DNA of 64,000 nucleotides, from positions 660,552 to 724,551 of the forward strand of contig NZ_QUQV01000001.1 of the NCBI RefSeq assembly GCF_003400205.1, written 5' to 3'. The notes under the pieces are model-generated. The model was given only the letters and a program-made list of their open reading frames with translations, did not search any database and was not told the DNA's origin. This document shows, piece by piece, positions 60,574 through 64,000 of the stretch. A program made the translations under genes and the position numbers. Position 1 is the stretch's first letter, and each line of letters starts with the position of its first letter. The DNA comes from Bacillus sp. HNG (GTDB taxonomy: Bacteria; Bacillota; Bacilli; Bacillales; Bacillaceae_L).

Positions 60574-62751
60574 TCACGTTGTGCTATTTTTATTTATTTG
60601 ATTTTTGATATAACTATATTTATTTGATTGAACTTGTCTGCAATTTGGAACAAGAGGATTTGTCCTAATTTTTAATGAAAGATTATTTAATGTTTTTGCT
60701 AGAAGTTCCCGTTCCGATTCAGATATAAGAAATTCTACCCCATAACGATATATACTTTCTTCATTTTCTTCCTTCCAAACTATACGCCCTGTTAAATTAA
60801 ATACTTCACCTAGAATCTCTACTTCAAACTCATAAATAATATCATGATTAACAGAAAGAAGGAGATGGGATAAGAACCGAAGTCCACCAAGTCCGATATC
60901 TTCAACTAAAATCTCGGTACGCCCTAATTGAATATCCTTATTTTTAAACTTTATGATAGTCATTTGTGAACTCATAGGGAAATATAGCTCTACTCTGAAA
61001 TAATTTCGTTTATTTTCGGAGTAACTTTGTTTTTCCAATTTTGGCTTTATTACTCTATTTCTTAACATTATTAATAAATCCGAGACAGGAACTGGTTTAC
61101 TGAAAATATAGCCTTGAATTTCATCACATTCTTGCTGTTTTAAAAACTGTAGTTGTTCAGGAGTCTCAACACCTTCAGCTACTACACTCATACCTAACCC
61201 GTGTGCTAGTTGAATAATGGACTTTACAACAGTTGAATTAGAACTATTAACGGATACATCTTCAATAAATGATTTGTCTATTTTTAACACATGTATCTTA
61301 TATCTAGTTAGATAGGATAGAGAGGAATAACCTGTCCCGAAATCATCCAAAGATACTCTTACGTTCAAATTATTAAGCTCATTTATGGTTTTCTCAACAA
61401 GACTCTGGTTATCTAAAATTGAAGTTTCAGTTATTTCAATTTCTAACCAATTTCCTTCTAATTTAGTTTCCTCTAATAGCCTCGTTATGTTCGGAACAAA
61501 ATCAGCAGAGATAAATCGATTAGCAGAAATATTTATTGAAATAGGTATTAGATTCAAGCCTTCATTTTGCCAGGAATTTAGAAATAGACACACTTTTCTT
61601 GCAACCCAATTTGAGAGGGAGTGAATCAATCCTGTTTCTTCCGCAATGGGTATTATATCAGCAGGTGTTAACATTCCCCAATCTGGATGATTCCATCGAA
61701 TTAATGCTTCAGCACCTATTATTTCACCTGTACTCACTTTTACTTTTGGTTGGAAATGTAATTCTAACTTGTTCTCATTAATTGCTTTTCGTAAATCAGT
61801 TTCTAACGACAACCTTTTGTAACTATAAATATCCATTATTGGATTATATTCTTCTGCCTTACTTTTCCCCATATCTTTGGCATGATTAACTGCTATATCT
61901 GAATTCTTCATTAAGGTTTTGCAATCTTCACCATGTTGAGGAAATACACTAATTCCTATACTTACAGTTACAAACAATTCATAATCATCGACAATAAAGG
62001 GTTCTTCTTTTACTTTTGTGATAATTTTTTCAGAAATAGTATAAATTTGTTCTTTTTCAATCGTATTGCTTAATATAACTGCGAATTCATCCCCACCAAG
62101 TCTTGCTATGAAACCCTGACTACTAATGATTCGAACCAATCGTTCAGCAAACTGTAAAATAAATTTCTCACCAACTATGTGACCCAGTGTATCATTTATA
62201 TATTTAAACCTATCTACATCCATGTAAATTAAAGCGAATGATTGCTTATTACCTTTTGATTTCTCAATTAATTCATTTAATTTTTTCTCTAATAAAATCC
62301 GATTTGGAAGATTTGTTAAAACGTCATAAAATGCCAAATTTTCAATTGTTTGTTCATAAGATTTTCGCTCTGTAATATTAATTGCATATCCAATTATTCC
62401 TTCATCAGTTGGAATAACTCTTACCTCTAGCCATTCTTTTGTTGGTTCATAATAATCTTCAAACGTAACTGTAACTCTTTCTTCCATAGCTTTATGGTAA
62501 AAGTTATAAAACTTAGTACCCACCGCCTGCGGGAGTACCTTCCATATGTTTTGTCCTATAAGTTCTTTTCTCTCTTTATTTACGTACCTCTCCATCTCTT
62601 TGTTTGTATATATAATCTTCCACTTACGATCTATTATAAAAAAACCATTTGTTATATTATCCAGAATCGTTTCACTTGGTGGTAAATAAGTGACATTATC
62701 CTTGCGTTCTAAATTCACACTGGTAAGATATGATTTATTAAATAATTTCAT
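60574..62751 (-). CDS. PAS-GGDEF-EAL-PilZ cyclic-di-GMP protein
   Basis: About 725 residues without membrane segments. A PAS domain (about 25-130) precedes GGDEF with ARLGGDEF at 219-223. EAL has GAEALIRW at 347-353, DDFGTG at 469-474 and EGVE near 527. A C-terminal PilZ domain carries RNYFR (the RxxxR c-di-GMP motif, near 582) and DIGLGG (the D/NxSxxG motif with S changed to G, near 618). Both catalytic domains look intact, so synthesis, breakdown and reading of c-di-GMP could be coupled. The ATG at 62751 is preferred over a GTG 21 codons upstream, although its GGTTGTGG ribosome site is weak. Confidence 0.9.
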   Translation of the reverse strand: MKLFNKSYLTSVNLERKDNVTYLPPSETILDNITNGFFIIDRKWKIIYTNKEMERYVNKERKELIGQNIWKVLPQAVGTKFYNFYHKAMEERVTVTFEDYYEPTKEWLEVRVIPTDEGIIGYAINITERKSYEQTIENLAFYDVLTNLPNRILLEKKLNELIEKSKGNKQSFALIYMDVDRFKYINDTLGHIVGEKFILQFAERLVRIISSQGFIARLGGDEFAVILSNTIEKEQIYTISEKIITKVKEEPFIVDDYELFVTVSIGISVFPQHGEDCKTLMKNSDIAVNHAKDMGKSKAEEYNPIMDIYSYKRLSLETDLRKAINENKLELHFQPKVKVSTGEIIGAEALIRWNHPDWGMLTPADIIPIAEETGLIHSLSNWVARKVCLFLNSWQNEGLNLIPISINISANRFISADFVPNITRLLEETKLEGNWLEIEITETSILDNQSLVEKTINELNNLNVRVSLDDFGTGYSSLSYLTRYKIHVLKIDKSFIEDVSVNSSNSTVVKSIIQLAHGLGMSVVAEGVETPEQLQFLKQQECDEIQGYIFSKPVPVSDLLIMLRNRVIKPKLEKQSYSENKRNYFRVELYFPMSSQMTIIKFKNKDIQLGRTEILVEDIGLGGLRFLSHLLLSVNHDIIYEFEVEILGEVFNLTGRIVWKEENEESIYRYGVEFLISESERELLAKTLNNLSLKIRTNPLVPNCRQVQSNKYSYIKNQINKNSTT

Positions 62752-63097
62752 GTATCCACAACCCTTTTCCAAACTTTTCGACACTATTTGACAATATTTT
62801 ATCACAAACGACACCAGTTAAGAATAACTCCTATTAACTTTCTCTGAATTCAGCATTAATATTATGATTTGAATAATAAAAGTATAGAACTGCGCGGTTT
62901 AGTATGTTTTTTTTCAATAAGACAAAAAATATGAAGCTGACTCAAAGTTAAGTGACGACCCTTTTGCGTCATTTTTTTTATTTTTGGCTGTGTTAAATAA
63001 CTATGTTGATAATTCAACAAAATTAAACGCTTAGATTGATTCCAAGCGTCTACAATGTGTTTTTGCACCCGTTAATTGAAAAGAAATTGCGACTTTA
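62752..63097. other. Intergenic spacer with short hairpins
   Basis: A T-rich hairpin with AGTGACG/CGTCATT arms (about 62950-62977) and a GACGCTTG/AAGCG-like arm pair near 63030 are visible. A TTGCACCCGTTAATTG motif resembles one at about 60430. No gene is supported. Confidence 0.35.
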
Positions 63098-63550
63098 TTA
63101 TTGAGTTTCTCTTCTATCCGCAGTGTAGTCTAATACGAAATAAAGGATGTACATTGAAATAAAGTAAGCCACCGCCGAATATATTATATTCCATTCACCA
63201 TAATGTAAAATGCTAATACAAACTGCATACAACTCAAGTAATACAAGAATGCATGTCCAACACAAGATATATATAAATTTCTTAATGGTATTAGATTTCA
63301 GGGGAAAATAATTAAAAATAATAACCAGTACAGCAATTTCACCAAGGACTACAACTAGGTACAACAACTCTATTTGTTCTTTATCAAAATACCAGTAAAG
63401 ATTGTACTTTAAATCTAGATAAAGATCAGTTACAAAATTCATTAACAATGCAAACTGTATTGTAGCTAATAACTCGTGCCTTGTTCTTTTTCTAGGCATT
63501 TTTAGAGCAACTAAGAAAACTAATATAACAGTTACTGTAAATAGCTTCAT
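63098..63550 (-). CDS. Small membrane protein, CBO0543-like
   Basis: About 150 residues with four to five hydrophobic helices, basic and short loops (KMPRKRTRHELL), no catalytic motif. Size, topology and proximity to a ger operon recall the CBO0543 family of Bacillus and Clostridium, which I suggest tentatively. The ATG at 63550 follows GAGGTG with nine bases between. Function unknown. Confidence 0.6.
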   Translation of the reverse strand: MKLFTVTVILVFLVALKMPRKRTRHELLATIQFALLMNFVTDLYLDLKYNLYWYFDKEQIELLYLVVVLGEIAVLVIIFNYFPLKSNTIKKFIYILCWTCILVLLELYAVCISILHYGEWNIIYSAVAYFISMYILYFVLDYTADRRETQ

Positions 63551-63872
63551 CAAGAGGAACACCTCGTTTTAAAAAACAACAATATCAACCCTATTATCAT
63601 TATTTTATCGATGAATTATTCTTCTTTAACTACCCTTCCCCTTTAGTGGAGGAACGATAAACTTTCGCGTAAAAGGAATTTTTAAAGTTTTCCATTAAAC
63701 AAAAAAACGACTTAATGACGGTCTTAGAATTCTTTTAGAATTAGATTAACGGAACTTTCACACCTTCCAATAATAATTTCATACCCTGTGATTTATTATG
63801 TGAATTAAGATGAAATGAGCGATTGAAATTCGCCAAAATGTTGATAAATAAATAAAAAACGCACTGTGAATT

Positions 63873-64000
63873 TTGAACTGCCCCCTGTCAAGTAGACAGT
63901 GGAAATAATAAAAAATGACCTAAGCGGCTTTAGCTCTATATTCCATAGGGCTGAGGCCGTTTAGTCGTTTTTGATATCTATTGTGATTATAGAAATAAAT
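63873..64000 (-). mobile_element. End of an IS3-family element (continues outside window)
   Basis: The sequence TGAACTGCCCCCTGTCAAG followed by TAGACAG is a typical IS3-family terminal inverted repeat, and the transposase C-terminus lies directly inside it. The rest of the element is beyond base 64000. Confidence 0.7.
63920..64000 (-). CDS. IS3-family transposase OrfB, C-terminal end (partial)
   Basis: Twenty-six codons before the TAG at 63922-63920 read as YNHNRYQKRLNGLSPMEYR followed by AKAA, the characteristic C-terminus of the IS150-type DDE transposase. The gene starts outside the window. Confidence 0.8.
   Translation of the reverse strand: MYFYNHNRYQKRLNGLSPMEYRAKAA

Noticed and set aside
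62862..63068. 68-codon minus-strand reading frame
   Set aside because: Low-complexity spacer with hairpins, no ribosome site or family resemblance.
1..64000. tRNA, rRNA or CRISPR array
   Set aside because: No cloverleaf, rRNA-like block or regularly spaced direct repeat was found by reading the window.

Overview
The window is low-GC, Gram-positive DNA from an endospore-forming Bacillaceae. The evidence is a GerA/GerB/GerC germinant-receptor operon, a CwlJ-type cortex-lytic enzyme, a BmrC/BmrD-like exporter, YneQ, MscL, guaC, an LTA synthase, strong AGGAGG ribosome sites with many TTG starts, and three copies of a GC-richer dispersed repeat that I recall as common in this family. I cannot name the genus. 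No rRNA, tRNA or CRISPR array was seen.

Layout. (1) 1-5.5 kb is a formate/molybdoenzyme locus: the partial FdhF/YdeP-type oxidoreductase, a DUF2294/MpsC protein, an oxalate/formate-antiporter-family MFS carrier, FdhD and a CoxG-like protein. The leaders of the oxidoreductase and of the carrier carry a matching hairpin-plus-terminator element. (2) 5.6-23.1 kb is a long minus-strand catabolic region: a sugar ABC importer, NanE, a dipeptide-epimerase-like enolase, an M55 D-aminopeptidase, a ROK kinase, two Gfo/Idh/MocA oxidoreductases, two TIM-barrel isomerases, an RpiR regulator, YesL, a HAD phosphatase, an acetyl-esterase, an MBL hydrolase and a secreted GHL10-like glycosidase. The combination suggests scavenging of peptidoglycan amino sugars and peptides. 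(3) 23.5-34.1 kb is mostly housekeeping: yneQ, mscL, a thioesterase, a BASS transporter, a YjiH protein, a three-gene ABC-2 exporter, an NCS2 permease, a Gfo/Idh oxidoreductase and a YhfK-like protein.

(4) 34.2-38.2 kb is a heterodimeric multidrug exporter (BmrC/BmrD type). Upstream lie a promoter, a 21-codon leader peptide with a strong ribosome site, competing hairpins and an intrinsic terminator, an arrangement typical of ribosome-mediated attenuation. (5) 38.3-40.9 kb holds cwlJ, whose stop codon directly abuts an IS1182-type element. (6) 41-49.4 kb holds panF-yhdT, ltaS, a metallophosphoesterase, DoxX, an esterase, an XRE-cupin regulator and guaC. (7) 49.7-52.6 kb is a decayed mobile region: an IS110 element with a candidate bridge-RNA flank, a DJ-1/PfpI gene, a group II intron domain-V remnant and a frameshifted phospholipase-D fragment. 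(8) 52.9-56.7 kb is the ger operon. (9) 57-62.8 kb holds two large c-di-GMP proteins. One fuses PAS-GGDEF-EAL to a complete PAS-PAS-HisKA-HATPase kinase of the sporulation-kinase type; the other is PAS-GGDEF-EAL-PilZ. The window closes with a small CBO0543-like membrane protein and the end of an IS3-family element.

The strongest candidates for new biology are the GGDEF-EAL-histidine-kinase fusion, the leader-peptide attenuator, the shared RNA leader of the formate locus, and the amino-sugar/muropeptide cluster, in which I see no MurQ-type etherase.
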